From Axinella damicornis (taxonomy: Eukaryota > Porifera > Demospongiae > Axinellida > Axinellidae): a stretch of DNA of 64,000 bases. The stretch covers positions 4,398,926-4,462,925 of the forward strand of contig OZ007506.1 of NCBI GenBank assembly GCA_963931865.1, read 5' to 3'. Shown here one piece after another: positions 10,501-61,837 of this stretch. The notes beneath the pieces were generated by a model that was not told where the DNA came from, did no database searches, and saw only the letters and a list, made by a program, of their open reading frames with translations. The first letter of the stretch is position 1; every line of letters starts with the position of its first letter. The position numbers and the translations under genes are program-made.

Positions 10501-12392
10501 AGCGATTCTGAACTAGAGTAAAAGATTTTTTGTTCTCTTGTGCTTTACACGCACATGTTCTCCACACCACTGACCATGGACTAAAAATTGGCTTGCTCTG
10601 TAACTGCAGCTAATTAAGTTCAGACTTGACTAGCCTATGCTACATATTTGACCTTTCATCCACACAGGATAACCTAATTGATGTCATTGCAGCTATCCAC
10701 CTCTCCAAGCGAACTGTGCGCAAGATCCGTATGAACTTTGTCTGGGCCATCTTCTACAACACGATTGGTATCCCCATTGCAGCTGGGGTGTTGGCCCCAG
10801 TGGGGGTGACGCTACAGCCCTGGATGGCCAGTGCTGCCATGGCACTCAGCTCTGTCTCTGTGGTATGCAACTCACTGCTGCTGAGATACCTATGGTGAGC
10901 TTTAACTACCGGCTGGTTATTTTGTATATATGGTCCACGGGCTAACTTACATAGTTTCCTGAACAATAGACATTCTGCATGGAATATGGTATTCTTATTG
11001 ACTTCTGGATGCATGACCTTGAGAATCAGGATTCAGGAATGGTACTAGGTTATGCATATACTACGCCTGCTCACACAGCACAGGACAGAAATGAACAAAG
11101 GTTTTAGACTTCCTGTTTTAATGTAAGTCTGTCACTTCTTGACTTCAGCACTTGAATAATGTAACTGACTTGTTAGTCAAGAGTTTGTAGATCTAGAGAG
11201 ATATTGAAGTACAAAACCCAGAACCACACCATCAGAACTTACAGCCTGTTTGCACTAGCGCTCTGGATCCCAAACTTCATCGAACTAGACCCAACCTGGA
11301 GCATTCTTGCCCCATGTGTGAAATGCAATTGAACCCTACAACAGCTCCAAGTACTGAACAGGCCCACCACTGCTTACATTCGGAGAACATGACTGTATTA
11401 TCAAAGGGGGGATCAATCATTGAGCGTTTGACATAGCACAAAGGAGAGGTACATAGGACGTTTCGGCTTGAGATGCTGACAACACAAAGTAATCCCCTGC
11501 GGACTGCGGGTGACACTCCCGGTTCGATCAGAGAAGAGCTCCAGAATCGCACAGAGAACCAGTGAAGCCCTGCTCGTATATAGAAAGGATAGGTGAGGCG
11601 AGGGCCATACTGACGCCTGGGCCTAGTCCCAGGTGGGCCCAGGTTTGGCTATACCACTGGTCGTTTATATCTACGAGACGCAGCTCTGTTCAACCAAGCT
11701 GTGTCGTACGCCATTGGTTAGGTCGGAAAGCCAGGATTAGTGTAACAGCTGACAGCAATACGATGGTAACCATGTGTTTGTGTGGGTACAGATGGGATAT
11801 GTATGGCCAAGTCAAATATGGGGGCTTACCACTTGTATTCGCACCTTGCATCCACTTTGGAAAGGCAGAAGCAGCATATCGCCATCACAGATTTGGAAAC
11901 TATGGCTCTGCATGATGTACCGAATTAGCCTCGATCCCAGGCCCGAGACGCTCTCTCGGGCCTGGGATTGAGGCTAGTACCGAATATACTTCTCTGTGTT
12001 GTTTTCAGCTTACGTATCTCAATCAATTAATATTATATGGAGAATGTGAATGTGATGGAGCTGCTCAAGCATGTGCAAACAGTGGATACCAGGCACTCTT
12101 CTCCCTGTACCAATAGCTTGGGAATGATGTTATGATAGCAGGCACCAACTTATTTTGCATTACTGTCCCATGCAAACACACCTGCACATATAGCTATCAT
12201 AAGCCAGCGGTGGAGGACTATCAGGACCAACCTCGTACTGACCACAGGAGACAAGGAGATCGCTACGAGACATTAATTTTCTCCCCTTCTACCTCCCTGT
12301 CTCCAGAGTCAGGCTCAGCGGCCTCAGCCTCACACAGTGTGAAGACTAAGGGAGGGGCTACTATGTATGGTAGCATCCGCATGCATGATTAG
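207..12392 (+). CDS. Copper-transporting P1B-type ATPase, plus-strand paralog (5' end outside window)
   Basis: This gene encodes an ATP-driven copper exporter of the ATP7A/ATP7B/Ccc2 family, normally in the trans-Golgi or plasma membrane. Exons: 207-368, 848-918, 1407-1587, 1848-1958, 3285-3401, 4684-4775, 4932-4980, 5869-6102, 6221-6343, 6652-6981, 7252-7434, 7757-7975, 8694-8814, 8975-9117, 9436-9519, 9684-9803, 10668-10894, 12194-12392. All junctions are GT-AG and phases join without a break, giving about 920 visible residues. Order: one degenerate HMA domain, four helices, actuator domain with TGES, two helices with CPC, phosphorylation/nucleotide domains ([27 protein letters not shown]), two helices, tail. 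The first visible exon starts in phase 0 behind an acceptor, so the start codon lies to the left. Fifteen introns match the minus-strand paralog in position and phase. The pump core looks fully functional; the metal-binding domain does not. Family assignment is firm, ATP7A versus ATP7B orthology is not implied. Confidence 0.93.
848..1958 (+). CDS. Exons 2-4: linker, TM1, TM2 and start of TM3 (plus paralog)
   Basis: Exon 848-918 (71 nt, encoding [20 protein letters not shown]...) completes the HMA domain and gives the cytosolic linker. Exon 1407-1587 encodes TM1 ([20 protein letters not shown]), a luminal loop with one N-glycosylation sequon (NIT), and most of TM2. Exon 1848-1958 encodes the rest of TM2 and the conserved [24 protein letters not shown] of TM3. 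The intron 919-1406 splits an Arg codon and is absent from the minus paralog, where exon 54928-55146 runs straight through this point. Confidence 0.88.
919..1406 (+). other. Paralog-specific intron carrying a small TIR transposon
   Basis: This 488-bp phase-2 intron (GTAACC...TTCAG) has no counterpart in the minus-strand copy. Its centre is a TIR element (1047-1297) also present in the only other plus-specific intron. Confidence 0.8.
1047..1297. mobile_element. Small TIR element, copy 1 (GGACTAGACG family)
   Basis: This is a 251-bp non-coding repeat alignable along its length to 5306-5539. Its left end is GGACTAGACGGGCACCGT; the right end is an imperfect inverse. Similarity between the two copies runs a little beyond both ends (AGGAGAA.CACCTG on the left, TATCTACAGCT on the right), so the true element may be about 290 bp. 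Confidence 0.65.
2348..3043. mobile_element. TA-flanked MITE, copy 1 (GCGTAAACCACC ends)
   Basis: Both ends read TA-GCGTAA.CCACCAATTATCG in inverse orientation, typical of a Tc1/mariner-type miniature element with TA target duplication. It is non-coding apart from short open frames shared with copy 2. Confidence 0.7.
3156..3231. repeat. 76-bp near-perfect palindrome
   Basis: The arms meet at 3193/3194 (GGGGG|CCCCC). The inner 26 bp of each arm match perfectly and the outer 12 bp have two mismatches. It lies in intron 4 just upstream of exon 5. Confidence 0.85.
3285..3401 (+). CDS. Exon 5: end of TM3 and TM4 (plus paralog)
   Basis: This 39-codon exon encodes [20 protein letters not shown] followed by [19 protein letters not shown], the end of the third and the fourth membrane helix before the actuator domain. 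The minus paralog has 40 codons here. The exon is bracketed by two copies of one transposon family (2348-3043 and 3780-4648) and has a 76-bp palindrome about 50 bp upstream. Confidence 0.9.
3780..4648. mobile_element. TA-flanked MITE, copy 2 (GCGTAAACCACC ends)
   Basis: This is an 869-bp copy of the element at 2348-3043 in the same orientation. It carries about 165 bp not found in copy 1 (roughly 3815-3960), including a tandem GGAACGGTTCCA. It sits in the intron after exon 5, while copy 1 sits in the intron before it. Confidence 0.72.
4684..6102 (+). CDS. Exons 6-8: actuator domain with TGES (plus paralog)
   Basis: Exons 4684-4775, 4932-4980 and 5869-6102 encode the actuator domain that dephosphorylates the pump. 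Visible motifs are [51 protein letters not shown] and the catalytic TGESMPV, then [21 protein letters not shown]. The 49-nt and 234-nt exons together equal the single 283-nt exon 49381-49663 of the minus paralog, so the intron 4981-5868 is a clean difference between the copies. Confidence 0.92.
5306..5539. mobile_element. Small TIR element, copy 2 (GGACTAGACG family)
   Basis: This is the second copy of the element at 1047-1297, here with better terminal inverted repeats (GGACTAGACGAGCACC against GGTGCCCGTCCAGTCC). It lies in the intron between exons 7 and 8, which the minus paralog lacks. Confidence 0.68.
5776..5806. repeat. (CA)n microsatellite
   Basis: A dinucleotide run lies in the intron before exon 8. 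Confidence 0.9.
6221..6981 (+). CDS. Exons 9-10: TM5, glycosylated luminal loop, TM6 with CPC (plus paralog)
   Basis: Exon 6221-6343 encodes TM5 ([18 protein letters not shown]). Exon 6652-6981 encodes a luminal loop of about 58 residues with five N-glycosylation sequons (NCT, NTT, NFT, NTS, NSS) and three cysteines, then TM6 with the copper-binding [12 protein letters not shown] and the cytosolic [19 protein letters not shown] leading to the phosphorylation domain. The vertebrate ATP7B loop at this place is much shorter. The last 117 nt are unusually similar to the minus paralog, synonymous sites included. Confidence 0.93.
7051..7117. repeat. (TG)n followed by G26
   Basis: A TG microsatellite runs directly into 26 consecutive G, in the intron before exon 11. 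Confidence 0.9.
7252..9803 (+). CDS. Exons 11-16: phosphorylation and nucleotide-binding domains (plus paralog)
   Basis: Exon 7252-7434 carries the phosphorylated Asp in DKTGTLT and the ATP-site SEHPLG motif, whose histidine matches the residue most often mutated in human Wilson disease. Exon 7757-7975 holds the variable N-domain with GHGL. Exon 8694-8814 follows ([10 protein letters not shown]). Exon 8975-9117 carries ADTIKPEAP and TGDN. Exon 9436-9519 has VLPNHK. Exon 9684-9803 is the hinge with [21 protein letters not shown]. All key catalytic residues are present. Runs of 26 and 47 G flank exon 11 in its two introns. Confidence 0.93.
7469..7515. repeat. G47 homopolymer
   Basis: Forty-seven consecutive G lie 34 bp downstream of the exon 11 donor. 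Length may be affected by sequencing. Confidence 0.85.
9804..10667 (+). other. Intron 16 of the plus paralog with a small tandem repeat
   Basis: No gene seen. About 10191-10295 holds three copies of a roughly 37-bp unit (TTTTATCCTGTATTTGCTAC...CCTGTAATGAAAG). A GGAA-rich stretch follows at 10390-10465. Confidence 0.6.
10668..12392 (+). CDS. Exons 17-18: TM7, TM8 and C-terminal tail (plus paralog)
   Basis: Exon 10668-10894 encodes TM7 with YN ([16 protein letters not shown]) and TM8 with the Met-Ser copper-path residues ([15 protein letters not shown]). It ends in phase 2 (donor TG|GTGAGC). Exon 12194-12392 begins after TATAG and restores Cys-Tyr-His-Lys-Pro, the counterpart of human CYKKP, then a 65-residue tail rich in Ser, ending SIRMHD and TAG. 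Unlike the minus paralog it has no PDZ-ligand-like end. The phase fit and CY.KP match make this last exon convincing. Confidence 0.87.
10895..12193 (+). other. Intron 17 of the plus paralog
   Basis: About 1.3 kb with no recognisable gene. It contains the 51-bp hairpin element at 11926-11976. The open frames around 11277-11971 show no domain or splice support. Confidence 0.6.
11926..11976. mobile_element. 51-bp hairpin element with 9-bp target duplication
   Basis: Inverse arms begin TAGCCTCGATCCCAGGCC and end with the near-inverse ...TTGAGGCTA. The 9-bp flanks are identical: GTACCGAAT at 11917-11925 and 11977-11985. It is non-coding. Confidence 0.88.
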
Positions 12393-12513
12393 AATGGTTT
12401 AATTTGTACACATGCATAGTTATGCATTCCCTATAGCTAAAGCATTTGGTGAACCTACATGTATATTTTCTTGTGTAGCTACCTAATGCAAAGGAAACAA
12501 CATTGTGGTTGGT

Positions 12514-12558
12514 TAGCCTCATTCCAGGCCTCGTGGGAATGGCCTGGGAATGAGGCTG
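12514..12558. mobile_element. 45-bp hairpin element with 9-bp target duplication
   Basis: Arms TAGCCTCATTCCAGGCC and GGCCTGGGAATGAGGCT fold with a 10-nt loop. Flanks are GTGGTTGGT (12505-12513) and GTGGTTGAT (12559-12567), one mismatch. It lies between the 3' ends of the plus ATPase and the cysteine-rich gene. Confidence 0.8.
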
Positions 12559-12690
12559 GTGGTTGATGGAACCTCATCTCCTAATATATTTCTATAGGAG
12601 CTCGAGTGAAAAAAAATTATTGAACCTTGTTGGGTGGCTAGAGTTTCAAATCTGCAACTTTTATATCAATTCATCCGGAAATGGAACTAT

Positions 12691-14139
12691 CTAGTATAGG
12701 TACAGGTTTAGAGTCAGTCGGCTTAACTGAATCAGAATTGCAATTGATACCAGCACTGCAAGAAAGGCAACAGTTTGTAAAGCCATGGGAAGACAACCAG
12801 GCCTAGGACGAGTGATATCTGTGAGCCAGTGGCCAGAAAAACAGCCTATGATTATATCCAACATCTGTTTCATAGTTTCAAGAGGTGCAGACTGTAGTGC
12901 TCCACCATCAAAGAAAACGAGCCAGAACGACTTCCCGAGATCAGCACAAGAAAGATCACACACTGAAGGAGCTCCACTGGCAGGAGATAAGTAACACACC
13001 GTATGGCTGTTGAAAGCAATGTCGCGGAGTTCCCTACACGTTCTGTTGACCCAGGGCCTCAAAGAGGTCGGAACTAACTCAACCTGCAGACATTTCCGCA
13101 CTGCATAGACCCATGACTGGCCATGAGAACTGAAGTCATTGTAGTTCGTGGAAAATAGATTGCAAAATTTCTCAGCGAACTCAATAGCATAACCGTGGCT
13201 AGTTCCCTGGCAGGGGTAACGTACTTCCAAGCACTCCCTGTACCATCTGCAATCGTCTCCTCGAGGGCTGAAACAGTGTGGTGGTAGCGTTGGTACTGTG
13301 GGCATCGATGTTGAGGAGGGCGAGCATCTGCAGTTGTCATTAACTGATCCTGCATGAAGATTGTAAAACTCCGTCATGCACTCGTACCAGCACTGGACTG
13401 CATAACGGTTTCGACCGTGGCAGTTGTGTGTCTTCCCGCGAGTGCTAGTCGAATCCGTGATATAGTCGTTAGAGCAGGTTGCCCACTGGTATCAGAGAAC
13501 GCGATAGCGTTCTCTATTTAGGGATGGCCAAGGAATTTCGAATTTACCCATGATACTCAGTGATGCACTCGCAGGAAAACGGCAAAAGAAGCTACAAAGG
13601 CCCAAACCAAGCAGGCAGACAGAATGACACTTCACAAAAACACTCTTAAACGTATCTGAGAGTACGCGGGAGGTCGCTGTAAAATTCCGATTTCGTCATC
13701 ATCTTCTTTCTTCTTTCGTCTTCTTTCTCATAGTCAAGCATAGCTCACCAACGGAAGGAGTCCTTGAGCTCATTTAAGCACAGAACAACACCGCTTTCTC
13801 CGCAGTAGAGTCCTTGCGTCCGTATGTCTGCAAACTGGCAAGAACAGCAGTTTTGGTTAGCATCCCTAAATTCTACAAATAAATGGGATGGGACTGAGGC
13901 TGGTTAATGGCATTTCTTCTTGTTTCTTAGGTTTTTCGTGAGGTGCATGGACTGTGACAGGCCATCACTAAATCCCCTTGAATTTTTGTGGAAATTTTTT
14001 TTGCCCCTAGTTCAGAATAGTACGGCATAAGGAGGACGCAGTGGGTCCCACCCAGGTCTCCAGCACCGATGCACCGCTGGGACGTGGTCTCCGAGGGTAC
14101 AAAAATGAACAGAAACAGCAATGTGATACTAAAAGCCAT
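12691..14139 (-). CDS. Cysteine-rich secreted or membrane-anchored protein, unknown family
   Basis: The main exon is 12691-13485 (264 codons to the stop). It opens after an acceptor (GATACCAG) and an in-frame stop lies just upstream, so the frame must be entered by splicing. It contains many cysteines in two related stretches (QCWYECMTEFYN and DCRWYRECLEVRYPC), the segment GQSWVYAVRKCLQVELVP, and a C-terminal hydrophobic helix (MALQTVAFLAVLVSIAILIQ) that would anchor it in a membrane. A likely first exon ends upstream of about 14049 and starts at ATG 14139 with a signal peptide (MAFSITLLFLFIFVPSETTSQ). The best donor in that exon (CTGG|GTGGGA) is phase 1, while the main exon needs phase 0, so an extra small exon or another donor is required. 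A MITE fills much of the intron. I do not recognise the family; an extracellular role is inferred only from the topology. Confidence 0.6.
13516..13871. mobile_element. MITE with ATTTAGGGATG ends
   Basis: The termini ATTTAGGGATG and CATCCCTAAAT are exact inverses 356 bp apart. A diverged relative lies around 62206-62760 (same internal order: GGCCAAGGAA, GTCATCTTCTTTC, GAACAAC.CGCTTTC). It is inserted in the intron of the cysteine-rich gene. Confidence 0.7.
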
Positions 14140-14311
14140 ATAATTACTAAATTAGCATGCTAGCAAGTCGAGGGCACAGCAGATCGAGTTGACCTTTATC
14201 ACATAATTAGTAATAGGCCTAAGTACAAGCAAGGTGGGCGTTGCACGTAGAGTTCACATTAATTTGTGGTGTGGGTGGGTCCTTTACCTGTTGACCCTTC
14301 TCCGTGTCAAC

Positions 14312-14351
14312 AAGGGCGCATAAACCACCTTCGGTGGCTCGATACGCCCTT
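14312..14351. repeat. Hairpin with TTCG loop (AAGGGCG...CGCCCTT)
   Basis: The arms AAGGGCGCAT and ATACGCCCTT enclose CCACC-TTCG-GGTGG. A relative (gccaccTTCGgtggc) occurs at about 45428-45461. Confidence 0.75.
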
Positions 14352-14353
14352 GG

Positions 14354-14421
14354 CCCCAGCATCAGGGCAACATAATAATTGACACCATGGTGTCAATTAT
14401 TATGTTGCCCTGATGCTGGGG
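14354..14421. repeat. 68-bp perfect palindrome
   Basis: Two 34-bp arms match without error around GACACCA|TGGTGTC (centre 14387/14388), running from CCCCAGCATC to GATGCTGGGG. Confidence 0.92.
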
Positions 14422-14476
14422 ATTGCTACTACACAGCTTGATAAACCTGTATCCAAATGATAATCTGCTTTGCCTG

Positions 14477-14529
14477 GTACCAGGAGCGCATTCGCCGCCT
14501 TCGGCGGCTCATGCGCTCCTGCTGGTACC
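14477..14529. repeat. Hairpin with TTCG loop (GGTACCAGGAGCGCA...)
   Basis: The arms GGTACCAGGAGCGCAT and ATGCGCTCCTGCTGGTACC enclose GCCGCC-TTCG-GGCGGC. Related AGGAGCGCATG...CATGCGCTCCT hairpins occur at 42755-42895. Confidence 0.8.
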
Positions 14530-14591
14530 CAGTGCGGAAAATTGCCTGGTTCAGTGCTTTACACACTGTATAGGTACCAGGCTAGAAGCAG

Positions 14592-15028
14592 ACATGCCAA
14601 CTCTCACGCATTGCGCGTGAGACTCACGCATTCGTCCGCAATCTCACGCTCTCACGCTTACTACAGCAAATAGTAGCTAGCGGCTAGCTACTAGCCGTTC
14701 AGGGTTATTTTGTGGGTGGGGCCTAGGAATATGGCGTGCGTATACATAACACGTGGTCAAGGACGACCGCAGTTCGAGCGGACTCCTTTCCTGTGTCGAT
14801 CCGCATCGAAGAGGATAAACGCAGGCGCTACCACCTTGCCAAACTGCAAAATGTTGATTGGTGGAGCCTTCTGCTAAGGACAAAAGCAATTGATGAAGCA
14901 ACAGCAACTGGCAGAACTGCTGTGCGCACTCTTGAGCTGTTACAGTAGCATGCATCACGCATTCTAGCACAATCTCACGCATTTTCACAGCACATTTCAC
15001 TCATTTACTTGCTAAGTAGTTGGCATCT
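14592..15028. mobile_element. Probable MITE with ATGCCAACT ends and TCACGCATT motifs
   Basis: ATGCCAACT near 14592 faces AGTTGGCAT near 15020. Near both ends the phrase TCTCACGCAT recurs several times. A 70-codon open frame on the plus strand (14736-14948) has no recognised domain and is not called as a gene. Confidence 0.5.
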
Positions 15029-15484
15029 CTGTAGAAGCCAATCTGGCTACCTTCATAAGGACCCAGGAACAGTGGTCTAAAGCGTGCATAATTAATAAGA
15101 CAGTGGAGGTATGCTGTGGATGTATATGAGGTCCTTTGATCGTTCTGATTTTATGGGCGTTAGTTCTACCAACTCATTCCCCCATCATAACTGCATGCAT
15201 AATAATTATTGCTATTTGCTCTGTGCACTTAGTATATAGAGTGTGGCTCCATGTCGCTGTACATTTCCAAGTTTGGTGTTGTTCTCTGTTTAGCTCTGGA
15301 GTTACATGTAAATGGAACACCATAGATTCGGTATGGAAGCTAGTCTAGTTAGCTTGTATAGCAGTAGCTAGCTATAGGTGGGACTGAAAGTGATTTATAG
15401 TAGATCCATTGCATGAAGAAATTACTCATTCATACTTCATAGTGGATAATACAAGCACTCAAATTAATACATGACATAAAGTGC

Positions 15485-15882
15485 TGTAGCGAAGTTGATT
15501 AATAGTGAGGTAATGCATGTTGAACCATCTAGTAGGACCATATTTGTACATGTGAGCTTTAGAGTGGTTTTGGTTTGTGCTTCACACTTATGCATTACGC
15601 TTGCTGTATTCACTGGTTTCCTTCATCTGTCATGTGCTCGTTTGCTGAATACTCTTGTTGTACCTGTCACCTGTGATATCATCTGTGCTGGTGGAGACAT
15701 GTGGTTTTACAAGGGTTTTGTACTTCCTGTTTGTGTTTGTATTTAAGCAGCCGCTTTGCTGCCTTGTGTTCATGCCTTCATATATTCACCGATAAGATAT
15801 TCCAAGCTCACTGTGAGAGTTAACCCCATCGCACCGCCGCAACAACACCGCGCTCCGGCAAGCTGCGCGCCGAGCTGTTACA
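15485..15882 (+). repeat. Left LTR
   Basis: Starts TGTAGCG and ends GTTACA. A TATA-like TATTTAAG at about 15740 suggests the U3/R boundary just downstream. Confidence 0.93.
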
Positions 15883-15883
15883 C

Positions 15884-15903
15884 TGGCGTAGTCGGCAGGA
15901 TTC
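15884..15903 (+). other. Primer binding site for tRNA-Ser
   Basis: The sequence TGGCGTAGTCGGCAGGATTC is complementary to the 3' end plus CCA of animal tRNA-Ser (AGA/TGA type), as I remember that tRNA (3' end ...CCTGCCGACTACG-CCA). Confidence 0.8.
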
Positions 15904-15934
15904 CCTGAAGCAACCGGAGACCTTCTGTTCCAAG

Positions 15935-16738
15935 ATGGCTAGTCGACCGCTCGTACTGCCGGAGACGTTTTCGGGAGAAGGAAGCTGGGATGAGTGGATA
16001 TCCCACTTCGAAAACGTTGCAGACGTGAATGCGTGGGACGGGGATGCCGCTAAGCTGAAATGGCTGAAGGTCCGTTTGACCGGCCGGGCTCAGCGAGCGT
16101 TCCAGCAGTTCACGGAGGCGAGCCAGGGGACGTACAGCCATGCGAAGAAGGCGTTGCGGGAAAGATTTGATCCCGACAGCAAGCGTGAGCTATATGCCGT
16201 TGAGCTAAACACCAGGCGGAAGCGCAAGGCAGAAGGATGGGCAGACTTTGCCGAGGACCTGCGACGCCTCACCGACAAGGCGTATCCCGATCTGCAGGAG
16301 GAGGCAAGGGAGCGCCTTGCCTTGAACAGCTACCTCAGCCAACTGAGTGACCCCCAGGTGTCCTTCAGCGTTAGGCAACGTCAACCGAAGTCCGTCGACG
16401 AAGCGGTGACAGCCACATTGGAAATGGAGAGTTACTCCAGGACTGGGCCCGGAAGGATAGCCCACGTCGGACTGGAGCAGGCGACAGTGGTGGCGACAGT
16501 CGATAGGAGCGACGAGTTGGTGGACAAGCTGTCCAACCTGTTGCAGCGAATCGAGCGGCTGGAAGCAGGGGCGCAGTCGGATGGTACCGAGTTCGGGAGC
16601 GGCCACCGGGGATCGAGTGAGCGATCAGCTGGCACCGGACTCGGGAGCGGCCACCGGAGACTGCAGCAGAGTGCCGTGATATGCCGGAAGTGCGGCCTGA
16701 AAGGGCACTACGCCCGTGGATGCGCTGCACCTGGATGA
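15935..16738 (+). CDS. gag: Retrotransposon Gag protein with zinc knuckle
   Basis: This 267-residue protein would form the particle that packages the element's RNA. Residues 1-160 are helical and resemble a Ty3/gypsy Gag capsid region (FSGEGSWDEWISHFENVA near the start, then ARERLALNSYLSQLSDPQV). A CCHC zinc knuckle follows near the C terminus (CRKCGLKGHYARGC; CX2CX4HX4C). The frame closes at TGA 16736-16738, about 28 bp before the purine tract, with no pol frame after it. The start at ATG 15935 is the first after the primer binding site. GC content is higher than in the surrounding DNA. Confidence 0.92.
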   Translation: MASRPLVLPETFSGEGSWDEWISHFENVADVNAWDGDAAKLKWLKVRLTGRAQRAFQQFTEASQGTYSHAKKALRERFDPDSKRELYAVELNTRRKRKAEGWADFAEDLRRLTDKAYPDLQEEARERLALNSYLSQLSDPQVSFSVRQRQPKSVDEAVTATLEMESYSRTGPGRIAHVGLEQATVVATVDRSDELVDKLSNLLQRIERLEAGAQSDGTEFGSGHRGSSERSAGTGLGSGHRRLQQSAVICRKCGLKGHYARGCAAPG

Positions 16739-16780
16739 TGATGCTGAATACGGGACGTATTCCATCGAAGAGGGGAGCTG

Positions 16781-17178
16781 TGTAGCGAAGTTGATTAATA
16801 GTGAGGTAATGCATGTTGAACCATCTAGTAGGACCATATTTGTACATGTGAGCTTTAGAGTGGTTTTGGTTTGTGCTTCACACTTATGCATTACGCTTGC
16901 TGTATTCACTGGTTTCCTTCATCTGTCATGTGCTCGTTTGCTGAATACTCTTGTTGTACCTGTCACCTGTGATATCATCTGTGCTGGTGGAGACATGTGG
17001 TTTTACAAGGGTTTTGTACTTCCTGTTTGTGTTTGTATTTAAGCAGCCGCTTTGCTGCCTTGTGTTCATGCCTTCATATATTCACCGATAAGATATTCCA
17101 AGCTCACTGTGAGAGTTAACCCCATCGCACCGCCGCAACAACACCGCGCTCCGGCAAGCTGCGCGCCGAGCTGTTACA
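16781..17178 (+). repeat. Right LTR
   Basis: This 398-bp repeat shows no mismatch to the left LTR on reading. It is preceded by the purine tract and followed by the target duplication GTGC. Confidence 0.93.
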
Positions 17179-17182
17179 GTGC

Positions 17183-18384
17183 CTTACAATAATTGCAACA
17201 GTCACCTGGACCTTAACAAGGATGGGGAAATGTTATTCTCTGTAATCGCCTTGGCAAAAATCCGTAAGCAACTGTTTGTAGTTGTCCTCATGGCTAATGT
17301 TTTCCCAATCAAGTGGATCATCCAAGAGAATCTATTGCACACATGCATGCATAACCCCTCAATAACTGTCCCACATCTGCTCTGTAAGGTGCTCGCATTG
17401 CTGTATACATCACACCCTGGAGGATTCCCACGTAAATCATGCAGTTATTAGTGATGAACCTACTACTGAAGTTGATGCTTATGGTTTGGTGCAAATTTCA
17501 TTATTCTGAGTTAATTCAGTGCTATTGTTGGCGAGTGCATGTGTTAGCCCATCCGTCAGAGTATTTCATTGTTGGTGTGCACATGTGCTAATTAATTTAG
17601 CCCATCACCAATGTTCTCAAGACGTGTCAAATGCAAGATGGGTGAGTATTAAGTGGCAAAATCAGTAGTGCAGCAAGAGGAGCAAAGGAAGAGGATCATA
17701 GCAAGCATAGTGGCACAATACAATCCACCTGGGTCTGGATCGAACCAATGACATGGTGGCCAACAAGTATTACTGGCATGGGCTGTTCATGGATGTTCGT
17801 GTCTATGTAAGTTTCTGTGGCTAACTCCTTCTAGCCTCGTTACTGGAAGTGATGAAATACTGGTGGTGGGAACGAGGCTAAACTCCTTCGTGGTATACTA
17901 AACCCAATTGCCTGCAAAGCACTGTACTTTTGGAAAATGATGGGGTTCATATTCACCATAAATAGGGGTATGAGGATGACATAAAATTAATATGAGCATT
18001 GGGGTGACAATATTTGCGTGAAAAAGGGCATCTGGATGAGATGCATGCCTATTTCACAGTGGGATGCCCATATTCATGTAAATATGGGCATCGGGATGAC
18101 TATATTTGCATGAAAATGGGCATCCATGCAGGATGCCCATTTTCTGGGGTGCCTATTTTCACTTGACACCGGGCCCTGCGAGTTGCAACTGGTTGCAACG
18201 CGGCTACCAGGAGTGCGGTTGCCCCTCGGTACAACTAAAACTAGAACTAACTTGACTGTGAGTGGTATAAAAGTGCGACTACAAAAAAAAAGTACTACAA
18301 CAATGTGACTACAACTATAACTCAACTACTAACGCTAGCTACTAGCTAGTATAGTTTTCAAGACAAACACTATAGCATGAATAT
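17183..18384. other. 3' flank of the minus-strand ATPase, no gene seen
   Basis: Contains the 49-bp hairpin element at 17832-17880 and, at about 17930-18165, several short imperfect inverted units around GGGCATC/GATGCCC. A truncated end of the CTACCAGGAGTG repeat family lies near 18175-18230. Confidence 0.55.
17832..17880. mobile_element. 49-bp hairpin element with perfect 9-bp target duplication
   Basis: Starts TAGCCTCGTTAC and ends GGAACGAGGCTA. AACTCCTTC flanks it on both sides (17823-17831 and 17881-17889). Confidence 0.9.
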
Positions 18385-61456
<43,072 letters not shown>

Positions 61457-61473
61457 CTTGCAACTTTTAGACT

Positions 61474-61570
61474 CTGCGAAGAGGGAGGAGGAGGGGGGGG
61501 GGGGGGGGGAGAGAGGGGAGGGATGGATATAGTGGTGTAGGGGTATGAGGAGAAGGGTGGAGGAGAGTGG
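61474..61570. repeat. Purine tract at exon 1 acceptor
   Basis: GGAGGAGG(G)n on the plus strand, directly before the minus-strand acceptor at 61474. Confidence 0.8.
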
Positions 61571-61811
61571 TACATACATGTGTGTGTGGGTGTTGTGGTG
61601 ATGGCGATGAATGAACGTCTGCAGCTATATGGAAACTGAGAGCTCTCATGGATGACAGCTACATGTACCTTCTTCATCACAGTTAACTTTGGCAACTGCA
61701 AGTGAGTGTGTGCACATAGACTACAAGGTGGACATTTATATCACCATAGTAACTTGTACATCATAATGTTTCAGACCGCAAAATAATTAGTGGCAACACC
61801 ACACACATTCC

Positions 61812-61837
61812 TAGCCTCGTTCCCAGGCACGAGGCTA
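61812..61837. mobile_element. 26-bp hairpin element with perfect 9-bp target duplication
   Basis: Only the ends TAGCCTCG and CGAGGCTA plus ten bases (TTCCCAGGCA). ACACATTCC flanks both sides (61803-61811, 61838-61846). Confidence 0.88.

Larger units (their letters stand above)
15485..17178 (+). mobile_element. Gag-only LTR retrotransposon (non-autonomous)
   Basis: Two 398-bp LTRs (15485-15882 and 16781-17178, TGTAGCG...GTTACA) read as identical base for base. Between them are a primer binding site one base after the left LTR, a single Gag reading frame and a purine-rich tract (GAAGAGGGGAGCTG) against the right LTR. The flanks share GTGC (15481-15484 and 17179-17182; AGTGC if the shared A is counted). 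Internal length is only 898 bp, so protease, reverse transcriptase, RNase H and integrase are absent. It must depend on a relative elsewhere for copying. Identical LTRs mean a very recent insertion. It sits between the two convergent ATPase genes. Confidence 0.93.

Noticed and set aside
14736..14948. 70-codon plus-strand frame (RIEEDKRRRYHLAKLQNVDW)
   Set aside because: Looks slightly protein-like but lies inside a probable MITE, with no start context, splice support or recognised domain.
15495..15746. 83-codon frame inside the left LTR, repeated at 16716-17042
   Set aside because: It lies wholly in LTR sequence and is kept only because the LTRs are identical; no domain.
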